Of a DNA stretch of 64,000 nucleotides, positions 34,278 through 41,983 are shown piece after piece. Below the pieces are notes generated by a model that did no database searches, was not told where the DNA came from, and saw only the letters and a list, made by a program, of their open reading frames with translations. Both the position numbers and the translations under genes were made by a program. Source of the DNA: an uncultured Oribacterium sp. (GTDB lineage: Bacteria; Bacillota; Clostridia; Lachnospirales; Lachnospiraceae); the NCBI GenBank assembly GCA_934270345.1, contig CAKQPT010000002.1:62001-126000 (forward strand). The letters run 5' to 3'. Every line of letters begins with the position of its first letter. The first letter of the stretch is position 1.

Positions 34278-35444
34278 TCACTTCGCGAGATGCGCGGTGA
34301 TTTTTTTTATGATTTTATCCTGTAGCTTCCCGATGCTCTGCTCATAGAGCCAGGAGCTGAGGAAGAGGGCCGCGAAGCTCACCACTGTGAGGATCACGAA
34401 CAGCTTCGAGTAGGAGATGCGATTCACGAGACGGAGGTAGAGATGGAGCGACAGACTCGCGATCAGCGGGAAGTGTACGAGGTATACCGCGAAGTTCATC
34501 GGCGCGACGCGCTTCAGCGGGGCCCACTCGAGTACCCTCTGGAGCGGCGGGCAGTTCATGACGCCGACGATGAGGCTGAAGCTGAAGAGCATGACCCAGC
34601 GGGCGTTCCAGATAAACACCGGAGCGATCGCCGGACAGTGTGCACGGAAAAACGGATACAGCACGCGCTGCAGGCCACCGGCATCCAGTGCGATCGGGAG
34701 CAGCGCGAGCAGCAGAAAGAAGAAGCGGAGCAGCGGGTGCCCGCCCTTTTCGTGCTGCGTAAGACACGCCTTCAGTGCATCATCCAGCTTTCGAAGGAGC
34801 ACGCCCATCAGCACGAGATGCACATGGAAGAAGTTCGGCTCCGGCAGATGGAAAAAGCTGTACACAAACACCGCGAGGCAGCCGAACTGAAACAGGCGGA
34901 GCGGCAGCTTTCTTTCTAACGCATTGTATACATAAATGATGCAGGTGCCGAGCAGGATGTACTTCATCATCCAGAGCGGACCATTCAGATCCCCGTTCAG
35001 GGTGAAGGTGGCGCGGAGCAGCTCCGGAATCGTCGGTGCATGCGTGTAGTAGGTCGCAAGCCAGGCGTTGTGCAGCAGTGCACTCGCCTCCGCCGTCGGA
35101 TAACCCATGGTATAGTACAGGAGAAACGCGACGAGATTGATGAAGAAAAACGGCACCACGAAGCGAAGATAGCGCGCCAGCAGTTGCGGCAGCAGATTCC
35201 GCGCTGTCGTCCGCTTGAAGGACGCGAGATAACCGGACAGAATGCAGAAACCATACAGCGCGAGGCTCGAATCCACCAGCACCGACAGCGGATATGTAAA
35301 CAGTAACTGCAGCTCCCGCCGAAGCTCCGGCCGCGGATCACACAGCGTCCAGAACACCCCCGCCAGATGTGCCCAGAAAATCATCAGACAGAAAATATAT
35401 TTCAAAGAATCAAGATAGTATAAACGCTTCGAGGAAGTTCCCAT
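34278..35444 (-). CDS. Acyltransferase 3 family membrane protein
   Basis: 388 residues with about ten membrane segments. The start RLYYLDSLKYIFCLMIFWAHLAG, with the conserved His replaced in register by H in FWAHLAG, LYGFCILSGYLASF, and FAVYLVHFPLI match the acyltransferase-3 group. It is the third such protein in the window and probably O-acylates a surface glycan. First gene of a leftward pair with the AEC transporter. The ATG has only GGAAAAG upstream; the promoter is at 35459-35487. Confidence 0.88.
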   Translation of the reverse strand: MGTSSKRLYYLDSLKYIFCLMIFWAHLAGVFWTLCDPRPELRRELQLLFTYPLSVLVDSSLALYGFCILSGYLASFKRTTARNLLPQLLARYLRFVVPFFFINLVAFLLYYTMGYPTAEASALLHNAWLATYYTHAPTIPELLRATFTLNGDLNGPLWMMKYILLGTCIIYVYNALERKLPLRLFQFGCLAVFVYSFFHLPEPNFFHVHLVLMGVLLRKLDDALKACLTQHEKGGHPLLRFFFLLLALLPIALDAGGLQRVLYPFFRAHCPAIAPVFIWNARWVMLFSFSLIVGVMNCPPLQRVLEWAPLKRVAPMNFAVYLVHFPLIASLSLHLYLRLVNRISYSKLFVILTVVSFAALFLSSWLYEQSIGKLQDKIIKKITAHLAK

Positions 35445-35458
35445 TTTTCTTTTCCATT

Positions 35459-35487
35459 TCTATAGTCATTATCATTAATGTAGTAAA
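35459..35487 (-). promoter_or_regulatory. Leftward promoter of the acyltransferase/AEC pair
   Basis: On the minus strand TTTACT (35487-35482), 17 nt, TATAGA (35464-35459), 15 nt before the start codon; the leader would be very short. Confidence 0.5.
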
Positions 35488-35489
35488 AA

Positions 35490-35518
35490 TTGCCTCAATG
35501 CGCAATATATAGTAAAAT
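35490..35518 (+). promoter_or_regulatory. Rightward promoter before the long hairpin element
   Basis: TTGCCT (35490-35495), 17 nt, TAAAAT (35513-35518). A transcript from here would start near 35525 and carry the whole hairpin element in the leader of the DUF2142 gene. Confidence 0.6.
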
Positions 35519-35547
35519 GACTTCGTTTATAAATGTTGTCACACACA

Positions 35548-35708
35548 GGAAAACGGAGATGCAGCCCGCTTAATTGCGCATTCAAAGAACAGGTTCTGCC
35601 GAAGTGTCCGTGACTGACATACAGGCTTGCCTGTGATGGCAGCCACGGACACTTCGACGGGTTCTGTACTTTGAACTAAGTGAGTAGCGGGCTGCATCTC
35701 CGGTTTCC
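35548..35708 (+). repeat. 161-nt long inverted repeat / hairpin element
   Basis: Outer arms of 23 nt (35548-35570 and 35686-35708) are complementary except for one position. Inside, TTCAAAG (35581-35587) pairs with 35669-35675, ACAG (35589-35592) with CTGT (35664-35667), a 13-bp arm CGAAGTGTCCGTG (35600-35612) with 35644-35656, and the tip ACAGG-CTTG-CCTGT (35621-35634). So nearly the whole element folds into one rod. There is no T run at its end and no gene inside. It resembles a miniature inverted-repeat element or a leader RNA; copy number elsewhere is unknown. Confidence 0.85.
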
Positions 35709-35736
35709 GTCCGAGAATAATTTAAGAAGGACTTAT

Positions 35737-37311
35737 ATGTTGCAGCTATTTCAGAGTTTCATCGGCACCGGTGATCAGTTCCTGATCGCCCGTTTCGTCG
35801 GTCTGATCATCGCCCTGCTGGTGATCATCGGGACCTGCCTCTGCCTGTTAAAAAAATCGAGATGGAAGCTTCACCAGATCTACTTCATCGCGGTGTTCTG
35901 GCTGGGGCTTGTTTTCATGTGCACACTTCCGCCGCTTTCCGCGCCGGACGAGATCCTGCACTTTACCGGAGCCTACGCGCTGTCGAATCAGTTGATGGGG
36001 CAGCCGGTCCGGGATGAAGACGGCCACGTCCGGATCCGTCAGGAGGACGAGTACCTCGTCAACTGGCCGGGCGACAACGACCCGTGTAAAGCGACAGTGC
36101 TCGGACAGACACTCGACCGCTCGGTGTATGAAGCGATGCATGAGAAGGGCCTTTTCCACGCGACGGAGACCGGGACCAGCATCACGCTGCAGCAGCCGGT
36201 GAAGACGACGCCGTGCGCCTACCTCCTGCCGGCGCTCGGCATCACCCTCGCCCGCCTTCTGAAGCTCAGCGCCATCGGCCTCGTGCTGCTCGGCCGCTTC
36301 ATGAATCTTCTGCTGTTTGCAACCCTCGGCGCGATGACCGTCCGCCGTACGCCGATCGGAAAAGAGCTCTTCTTCGCGGTCTCGCTTTTCCCGATGACCC
36401 TCGAGCTCGCCGGCAGCTACAGCTACGACAGCTACATCATCGCGCTCAGCTTCTACCTGATTGCCGTGATCCTCGATCTCGCCCTCGCCCTCGCGAAGCC
36501 GTGTGCCGGCATCACGCGGAAAAACGTGATCGAGCTTTCCGTCCTTGCGCTGCTGCTGTCCCCGTGCAAGATGATCTACGCGACGCTCTTCCTCCTCTGC
36601 CTCCTGATTCCGGTCCGGAAGTGGGGGACGAAGCCGTGGCCGAAGTGGATTCTGTCCGTACTTCTCATCGGCATCCTGATCGTCGGCTCTATCCTCCTCG
36701 TGAATTTCCGGGAGGTCCTCCGTTATGTCAATGCTTCCGGCGTGACACAGGCACCGGAATTTACCTCTTCCGGCGACGTGAACACGGTGAAGCTGCATGA
36801 CCTCGCCGAGCTCATTCATGACCCGACGCTCGTGTTCCGCATCATACGGAACACGTTCCAGATCCTGGGAGGACAGTTCCTCGGAACGACCGTCGGTATG
36901 TGGCTCGGTGCCTTCGACCGGGGACTGGTGACGCCGTTGCCGCTGCTTGTGCTCTTCTGGACAGGCACACTGCTGCTGGCCATCACCGGACGCCGGGAGG
37001 AACCGGCGCTGTCTATCCCGCGGAGAGTATGGATGGTTTTCGTATTTCTGCTCCTCGGCTTCATCCTGATGGTCAGCATGCTGCTCGCCTATACACCGGC
37101 GGACACCTTCTACATCCTGGGTGTGCAGGGACGCTATTTCCTGCCGTTCCTTCCGGTTCTGCTGCTGGCGTTTCGTACACCACGGCTCCATCGCCTGCGG
37201 GCACTCAGCCGCGGCAGCATAGGGCTCGATGCACTGCTGCTCAGCGTGATGATGCTGATGGATGCGCTCGTGCTCCTCGGCTGCTTCCTCACCGTTGTGC
37301 AGCGGGCCTGA
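35737..37311 (+). CDS. DUF2142 family membrane protein
   Basis: 524 residues from the ATG at 35737 (AGAAGGA 6 nt upstream); a longer in-frame reading would begin inside the hairpin element and is unlikely. About 11-12 membrane segments; FMCTLPPLSAPDEILHFTGAYALS, a soluble loop after the first helices, and YSYDSYIIALSFYLIAVI match DUF2142, a family resembling GT-C glycosyltransferases (with the Asp-Glu motif, here PDE, in the first outside loop). It is often found in wall-polymer or capsule loci. A role in adding a sugar from a lipid donor outside the membrane is plausible but unproven. Confidence 0.85.
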   Translation: MLQLFQSFIGTGDQFLIARFVGLIIALLVIIGTCLCLLKKSRWKLHQIYFIAVFWLGLVFMCTLPPLSAPDEILHFTGAYALSNQLMGQPVRDEDGHVRIRQEDEYLVNWPGDNDPCKATVLGQTLDRSVYEAMHEKGLFHATETGTSITLQQPVKTTPCAYLLPALGITLARLLKLSAIGLVLLGRFMNLLLFATLGAMTVRRTPIGKELFFAVSLFPMTLELAGSYSYDSYIIALSFYLIAVILDLALALAKPCAGITRKNVIELSVLALLLSPCKMIYATLFLLCLLIPVRKWGTKPWPKWILSVLLIGILIVGSILLVNFREVLRYVNASGVTQAPEFTSSGDVNTVKLHDLAELIHDPTLVFRIIRNTFQILGGQFLGTTVGMWLGAFDRGLVTPLPLLVLFWTGTLLLAITGRREEPALSIPRRVWMVFVFLLLGFILMVSMLLAYTPADTFYILGVQGRYFLPFLPVLLLAFRTPRLHRLRALSRGSIGLDALLLSVMMLMDALVLLGCFLTVVQRA

Positions 37312-37324
37312 AAGGTGGTATAAT
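37295..37324 (+). promoter_or_regulatory. Promoter of the ABC export permease gene
   Basis: TTGTGC (37295-37300), 18 nt, TATAAT (37319-37324) with an extended TGG directly upstream. It overlaps the end of the DUF2142 gene. Confidence 0.65.
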
Positions 37325-37369
37325 AAAGTGTTCACAGAAACACAGGAAGATGGAAAGAATAAACTATAC

Positions 37370-38185
37370 ATGAAAGCATTTATCGAATTATTACAGCACA
37401 TGGCCGAGAAGCGCCGGATGATCCTGGATCTCGCAAAGTCCGATTTCCGTAAGCGTTTCGTCGGCTCCTACTTCGGCATCATCTGGATGTTTCTCCAGCC
37501 ACTCGCGACGGTGACCATCTATGCGTTCATCTTCGGACCCTATGGTTTCAAGTCCGCACCGCCGGTGCCGAACACGAGCTACGTGATCTGGCTGATCCCG
37601 GGTCTCGTACCCTGGTTCTTCTTCAGTGAATGCCTCAACACCCTGACCGGCATCCTGCAGGAGTACAGCTATCTCGTGAAGAAGGTCGTCTTCCCGGTGG
37701 AGCTCCTTCCGATTATCAAGCTCGCGTCCTGCTTTTTCGTGCATCTCTGCTTCGTCGCGATCATGCTGGTCGCCTTCCTCGTGTCCGGTAAGACCCCGGA
37801 GATCAGCTGGCTCCAGATCATCTACTACAGCTTCGCGGCTTCCGTGCTGGCGCTGGGGCTTGGCTATCTCACGAGTGCGATCAATGTCTTCTTTAAGGAC
37901 ATGCAGCAGATCGTCGGAATCTGCCTCCAGTTCGGTATCTGGATGTGCCCGATCATGTACGATGAAACCCTCTTTACGAGCCGTGCACCATGGGTCGGAA
38001 CCCTGCTGAAGCTGAATCCGCTCTACTATATCGTGGCAGGGTACCGGGATTCCATGCTGACGGGTGCCGGATTCTGGATGCGCCCGACCCTCGGTATCTA
38101 CTTCTGGGTGGTGACGCTCATGATTTTCTTCGTCGGCCTCTCGTTTTTCCGTAAGCTCCGTCCGCATTTTTCGGATGTACTGTAA
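37370..38185 (+). CDS. Polysaccharide/teichoic acid ABC export permease (Wzm/TagG-like)
   Basis: 271 residues with six membrane segments. RMILDLAKSDFRKRFVGSYFGIIWMFLQPL is the conserved N-terminus of ABC-2 polysaccharide export permeases; LKLNPLYYIVAGYRD is the typical C-terminal segment. Such permeases work with an ATPase (Wzt/TagH) to export finished lipid-linked polymer. No such ATPase is encoded next to it or elsewhere in the window. The start at 37370 is chosen because the fold begins there; the ribosome binding site (GGAAAG) is 12 nt away, rather far. Confidence 0.92.
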   Translation: MKAFIELLQHMAEKRRMILDLAKSDFRKRFVGSYFGIIWMFLQPLATVTIYAFIFGPYGFKSAPPVPNTSYVIWLIPGLVPWFFFSECLNTLTGILQEYSYLVKKVVFPVELLPIIKLASCFFVHLCFVAIMLVAFLVSGKTPEISWLQIIYYSFAASVLALGLGYLTSAINVFFKDMQQIVGICLQFGIWMCPIMYDETLFTSRAPWVGTLLKLNPLYYIVAGYRDSMLTGAGFWMRPTLGIYFWVVTLMIFFVGLSFFRKLRPHFSDVL

Positions 38186-38199
38186 ATTAAGGAGTAAAT

Positions 38200-38952
38200 A
38201 TGCTGTATACCATTGCAGTTTTAGCACATGTACTGTTTTTTCTGACCCTCGGCAGTCTCTACTACAGGAGAAAGGTCGAGGCCATCCAGGACCCGAAGAA
38301 GCGCGCAGAGTATACCCTGCCGCTCGTGCAGGGCATCTTCCGGAAGATTCTGAAAACAGCCCACGTGACGGTGGAGGTCGAGGGAATGGAAAATCTGACC
38401 TCGATTCCGAAGGACGAGGGTGTCCTGTTCGTCGGAAATCACCGCTCATATTTTGATGTCATCATCGCCTATACCCTCGTGGACCGTCCGACCGGCTTCA
38501 TCGCGAAGGCGGAGATCGAGAAGATCAGGCCGCTGAAGCGTTGGATGGACGAGCTCGGCTGTCTCTTTATGGATCGGAATAATCTGAAGCAGTCCCTGAA
38601 GGTCATCATCACGGCCATAAAGCAGGTGCGGGAGGGACAGTCCATCTGGATCTACCCGGAGGGTACCCGTTCCGAAGGAGAGACCGAGCTCGATATGGAG
38701 ACGTTTAAGGAAGGCTCCTTCAAGGTGGCAGAGAAGACCGGTTGCAAGATCGTACCGGTATCGATGGTCAACACAAGAAATATTCTGGAGGCGCAGTTTC
38801 CGGCGATCAGACCGCAGCATATCAAGGTGCGTATCGGTGCGCCGATCGAGGTGAAGAACCTCGGTGAAGAGGCGCAGAAGCACATCGGTGCCTATGTACA
38901 GGCGCAGGTGAAGGCGGACATCCAGGCACTGCTGACAGAAGAGAAAGACTAG
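38200..38952 (+). CDS. plsC: 1-acyl-sn-glycerol-3-phosphate acyltransferase (PlsC)
   Basis: 250 residues. An N-terminal membrane segment (LYTIAVLAHVLFFLTLGSLYY) is followed by the acyltransferase core: NHRSYFDVII holds the HxxxxD catalytic motif, WIYPEGTRSEGE the glycerophosphate-binding EGTR motif, and VPVSMVNT the late conserved segment. It makes phosphatidic acid from lysophosphatidic acid at the membrane. AAGGAG precedes the ATG. It follows the permease gene by 14 nt and pheA follows by 12 nt, so the three are probably co-transcribed. Confidence 0.93.
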   Translation: MLYTIAVLAHVLFFLTLGSLYYRRKVEAIQDPKKRAEYTLPLVQGIFRKILKTAHVTVEVEGMENLTSIPKDEGVLFVGNHRSYFDVIIAYTLVDRPTGFIAKAEIEKIRPLKRWMDELGCLFMDRNNLKQSLKVIITAIKQVREGQSIWIYPEGTRSEGETELDMETFKEGSFKVAEKTGCKIVPVSMVNTRNILEAQFPAIRPQHIKVRIGAPIEVKNLGEEAQKHIGAYVQAQVKADIQALLTEEKD

Positions 38953-38964
38953 AAGGATTATTAC

Positions 38965-40116
38965 ATGGAAGAAAAGAACGCACTTTTACAGATTCGTGAC
39001 CAGCTCGATGTGCTGGATCATCAGATTACGGAGCTTTATAAGCAGCGGATGGACCTCTGCGAGCAGGTCGCTGAGTATAAGATCAAAACCGGGAAGGCGG
39101 TATTTGATCCGGTACGGGAGGCGCAGAAGCTCGATACGGTAGCGTCCTATCTTGATACGGATTTCGACCGGAAGGCGATCCGGGAGCTCTATCAGCAGAT
39201 GATGACGATTTCGAGACGCCGGCAGTTCGGTATTCTGTCTGCACACGGAAAGACCTTCCACGCGGATTTCGAGAAGCTCGATGCGATTCCGAAGAGCGGA
39301 AAGCGCGTTGTTTATCAGGGTGTCGAGGGTGCGTACGCGCATCTCGCGGCACGGCAGTGCTTCGGTACGGAGACAGCACTTCGCCATGTGAAAACCTGGA
39401 AGGATGCCATGGAAGAGGTCGTGGAGGGACAGGCGGACTACGCGGTGCTTCCGATCGAAAACTCGAGCCATGGCGCGGTGTCGGATATTTTCGACCTTCT
39501 GGTGCGCTATCCGGCGCTCGCCATCGTCGAGGAGGTCGACCTTCATGTGGCGCATGCGCTGATGAGCGTGGCGGGCGCCAGCATGGACGGACTGAAGCGG
39601 ATCTACTCACATCCGCAGGCACTCGGACAGTGTGCGGCCTTTCTGGAGGCACATCCGGAGATCGAGGCGGTGCCGGTACTGAACACCGCGGTCGCTGCAG
39701 CGTACGTCCGGGATCATCAGGATCCGGGCATCGCGGCGCTCGCCTCCGAGCTCTCTGCGGAGCTGTATGGACTGACGATCCTGCAGCGTGGGGTCAATCA
39801 GGAAAAGAGCAACACGACCCGCTTCATCGTGCTCGGCCGTGAGCGCGTCTACACAGCGGAAGCAGAGAAGATCAGTATCTGCTTCGAAACAGCACATAAA
39901 CCAGGTGCACTTTATAACGCATTGGGTAATTTTATATTTAATGATGTCAATATGCTGATGATCCAGTCCCGACCGATTCCGGAGAAGCCGTTCGAGTACC
40001 GCTTCTTCATCGATCTCGAGGGAAATCTGTCCATGCCGAATGTCATCAATGCACTCGCCGGACTCGAGGATCAGATCACATCCCTTCGTATCCTGGGAAA
40101 CTACGGAAAGGAGTAA
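38965..40116 (+). CDS. pheA: Bifunctional chorismate mutase/prephenate dehydratase PheA
   Basis: 383 residues, the usual fusion length. Residues 1-85: AroQ chorismate mutase (IRDQLDVLDHQITELYKQRM). Residues about 110-290: prephenate dehydratase, with YQGVEGAYAHLAARQCFG, VLPIENSSHGAV and the catalytic NTTRFIVLG. Residues about 300-380: ACT domain (HKPGALYNALGNF, QSRPIPEKPFEYRFF) that binds phenylalanine for feedback inhibition; the usual ESRP is QSRP here. It turns chorismate into phenylpyruvate for phenylalanine synthesis. It sits 2 nt before the response regulator gene. Confidence 0.95.
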   Translation: MEEKNALLQIRDQLDVLDHQITELYKQRMDLCEQVAEYKIKTGKAVFDPVREAQKLDTVASYLDTDFDRKAIRELYQQMMTISRRRQFGILSAHGKTFHADFEKLDAIPKSGKRVVYQGVEGAYAHLAARQCFGTETALRHVKTWKDAMEEVVEGQADYAVLPIENSSHGAVSDIFDLLVRYPALAIVEEVDLHVAHALMSVAGASMDGLKRIYSHPQALGQCAAFLEAHPEIEAVPVLNTAVAAAYVRDHQDPGIAALASELSAELYGLTILQRGVNQEKSNTTRFIVLGRERVYTAEAEKISICFETAHKPGALYNALGNFIFNDVNMLMIQSRPIPEKPFEYRFFIDLEGNLSMPNVINALAGLEDQITSLRILGNYGKE

Positions 40117-40118
40117 CT

Positions 40119-40820
40119 ATGTCACAGATCAATGTACTCGTCGTTGACGATGAAAAGGAAATCGCAGAGCTGGTGGAAATCTATCTCGTCAGTGACGGTT
40201 ATAAGGTGTTTAAGGCCTACAATGCAGAAGAGGGCCTGAAAATCCTTGATGAGCAGGAGATTCACCTCGTACTGCTCGATATCATGATGCCGGGCATGAA
40301 CGGTCTCGAGATGTGCCGGAAGATCCGGACGAAGTCCAACATCCCGATCATCATGCTGTCGGCGAAGTCCACGGATCTCGATAAGATCGTCGGTCTCACC
40401 GGCGGTGCAGATGATTATGTGACGAAGCCGTTTAACCCGCTGGAGCTGACGGCACGCGTGAAGTCACAGCTTCGCCGCTATACGCAGCTGAACCCAAACG
40501 CAGCGGATCAGTTTACCAGCAGTGAAATCACGATCCGTGACCTCACCATCAACAAGGATAATCATCGGGTGCTGGTGGACGGGGAGGAAATCAAGCTGAC
40601 ACCGATCGAGTTTGAGATTCTGTACCTGCTGGCATCTCATCCGGGTAAGGTGTACTCTACCGACGAGATCTTCGAAAAGGTATGGGATGAAAAGGTCTAT
40701 GAGGCCAACAACACCGTGATGGTGCACATCCGTCGCTTGCGTGGAAAGCTGCGGGAGGAGAGCCGCGAGAACAAAATCATCTCGACTGTCTGGGGCATCG
40801 GCTATAAGATCGAGAAGTAA
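40119..40820 (+). CDS. OmpR-family response regulator
   Basis: 233 residues. Receiver domain: VVDDEKEIAEL acidic pair, LVLLDIMMPGMNGL with the phosphoacceptor Asp near 53, and TKPFNPLEL with the conserved Lys. C-terminal OmpR/PhoB winged helix (EIKLTPIEFEILYLLASHPGKVYS, MVHIRRLRGKL). Close to the VanR group. It pairs with the histidine kinase 11 nt downstream. AAGGAG precedes the ATG. Target genes are unknown; the exported protein and ABC genes that follow are natural candidates. Confidence 0.95.
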   Translation: MSQINVLVVDDEKEIAELVEIYLVSDGYKVFKAYNAEEGLKILDEQEIHLVLLDIMMPGMNGLEMCRKIRTKSNIPIIMLSAKSTDLDKIVGLTGGADDYVTKPFNPLELTARVKSQLRRYTQLNPNAADQFTSSEITIRDLTINKDNHRVLVDGEEIKLTPIEFEILYLLASHPGKVYSTDEIFEKVWDEKVYEANNTVMVHIRRLRGKLREESRENKIISTVWGIGYKIEK

Positions 40821-40831
40821 GCATCACGACC

Positions 40832-41983
40832 TTGGAAAAAGATAAGAACGAGCAGAAAAATCATACCCATGGGCATGGCTATATGATGCAGCTGATGGCA
40901 CATATCGGCATCGCGTCGGTGATTACGATCATCATCCTCGTGTTTCTCATCACGAATCTTACAGCCATCACCAGCTTTCTTTATCAGACAGGAAACGATT
41001 CTCAGGCTCTGCAGCGCTTCGCGCTCGGCTCGACCATCAGTGTCCTGCTTTTTGTGCTGCTCGGAATTCTTCTGTTTTCACTGATCTTCCTGCTCCTGCA
41101 GCGAAAGATGGCGCGGGATATCGAGACGATCGCCCATGCGGTGAAGCAGATTTCCGAGGGCGATCTCAGTACCCGCCTGGAGCTGGAAGGTGAGGGCGAG
41201 CTTACCGATATCGCGGAGAATCTGAATCGCATGGAGGAGGATATCCAGGAGCTTATCGATAAGGAGCGGACATCAGAACAGTCGAAAACGGACCTGATTA
41301 CCAATGTCGCGCATGATCTTCGAACGCCGCTGACCTCGATCCTCGGCTATCTCGAGCTGCTTCGGAAGAATCAGAAGCTTTCACCGGAGATGCAGCAGAA
41401 GTATCTGGACATCGCCTACAACAAGTCGGTGCGTCTTCAGAAGCTGATCGAGGAGCTGTTTGGCTTCACGAAGCTTTCCTATGGAAAAATCAATATGAAC
41501 GTGACGAAGGTGGATATCGTTGAGCTGCTGGCCCAGCTTCTCGAGGAGAGCTACCCGAATTTTCAGAAGAACGGCCTGAGCTATGATTTCGTATCGAACC
41601 GGAAGTCGCAGATCATCGAAGCCGATGGGGATCTGCTGGCACGACTGTTCGATAATCTGATCGGCAATGCCATCAAGTACGGTAAGGAAGGAAAGCGTGT
41701 CCGGGTCAGCCTCCGGGCGGATCGGGAGATCGTGACGATCAAAATCGTGAATTACGGTTATGTGATTCCGGAAAATGAGCTGCCACTGATTTTCGACCGC
41801 TTTTACCGGACGGATCACAGCCGGACGAACGCGTCCGGTCCCGGTGGAACGGGCCTCGGCCTGGCGATCGTCAAGAACATCACCGATATGCATCATGGTA
41901 CGGTGTCGGTTTCCTCGGATCTTTCGGGAACTGTCTTCACTGTCCGACTGAAGATTCATTTTGATGGGGAGAGAACATTTTGA
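40832..41983 (+). CDS. Sensor histidine kinase (VanS-like)
   Basis: 383 residues if started at the TTG at 40832; an ATG at about 40883 would remove the His-rich KNHTHGHGY start. Two membrane segments (IGIASVITIIILVFLIT and ISVLLFVLLGILLFSLIFLLL) enclose only about 20 outside residues, so it probably senses the membrane or a membrane protein. A HAMP domain, HisKA with NVAHDLRTPLTSILGYLE (phospho-His) and HATPase with DNLIGNAIKYG and GTGLGLAIVKNI follow. No clear ribosome binding site precedes the TTG. It overlaps the next gene (TTGA). Confidence 0.92.
   Translation: MEKDKNEQKNHTHGHGYMMQLMAHIGIASVITIIILVFLITNLTAITSFLYQTGNDSQALQRFALGSTISVLLFVLLGILLFSLIFLLLQRKMARDIETIAHAVKQISEGDLSTRLELEGEGELTDIAENLNRMEEDIQELIDKERTSEQSKTDLITNVAHDLRTPLTSILGYLELLRKNQKLSPEMQQKYLDIAYNKSVRLQKLIEELFGFTKLSYGKINMNVTKVDIVELLAQLLEESYPNFQKNGLSYDFVSNRKSQIIEADGDLLARLFDNLIGNAIKYGKEGKRVRVSLRADREIVTIKIVNYGYVIPENELPLIFDRFYRTDHSRTNASGPGGTGLGLAIVKNITDMHHGTVSVSSDLSGTVFTVRLKIHFDGERTF

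Noticed and set aside
35848..37401. Leftward open frame of 517 codons
   Set aside because: Antisense to the DUF2142 gene, highly charged, no recognisable domain.
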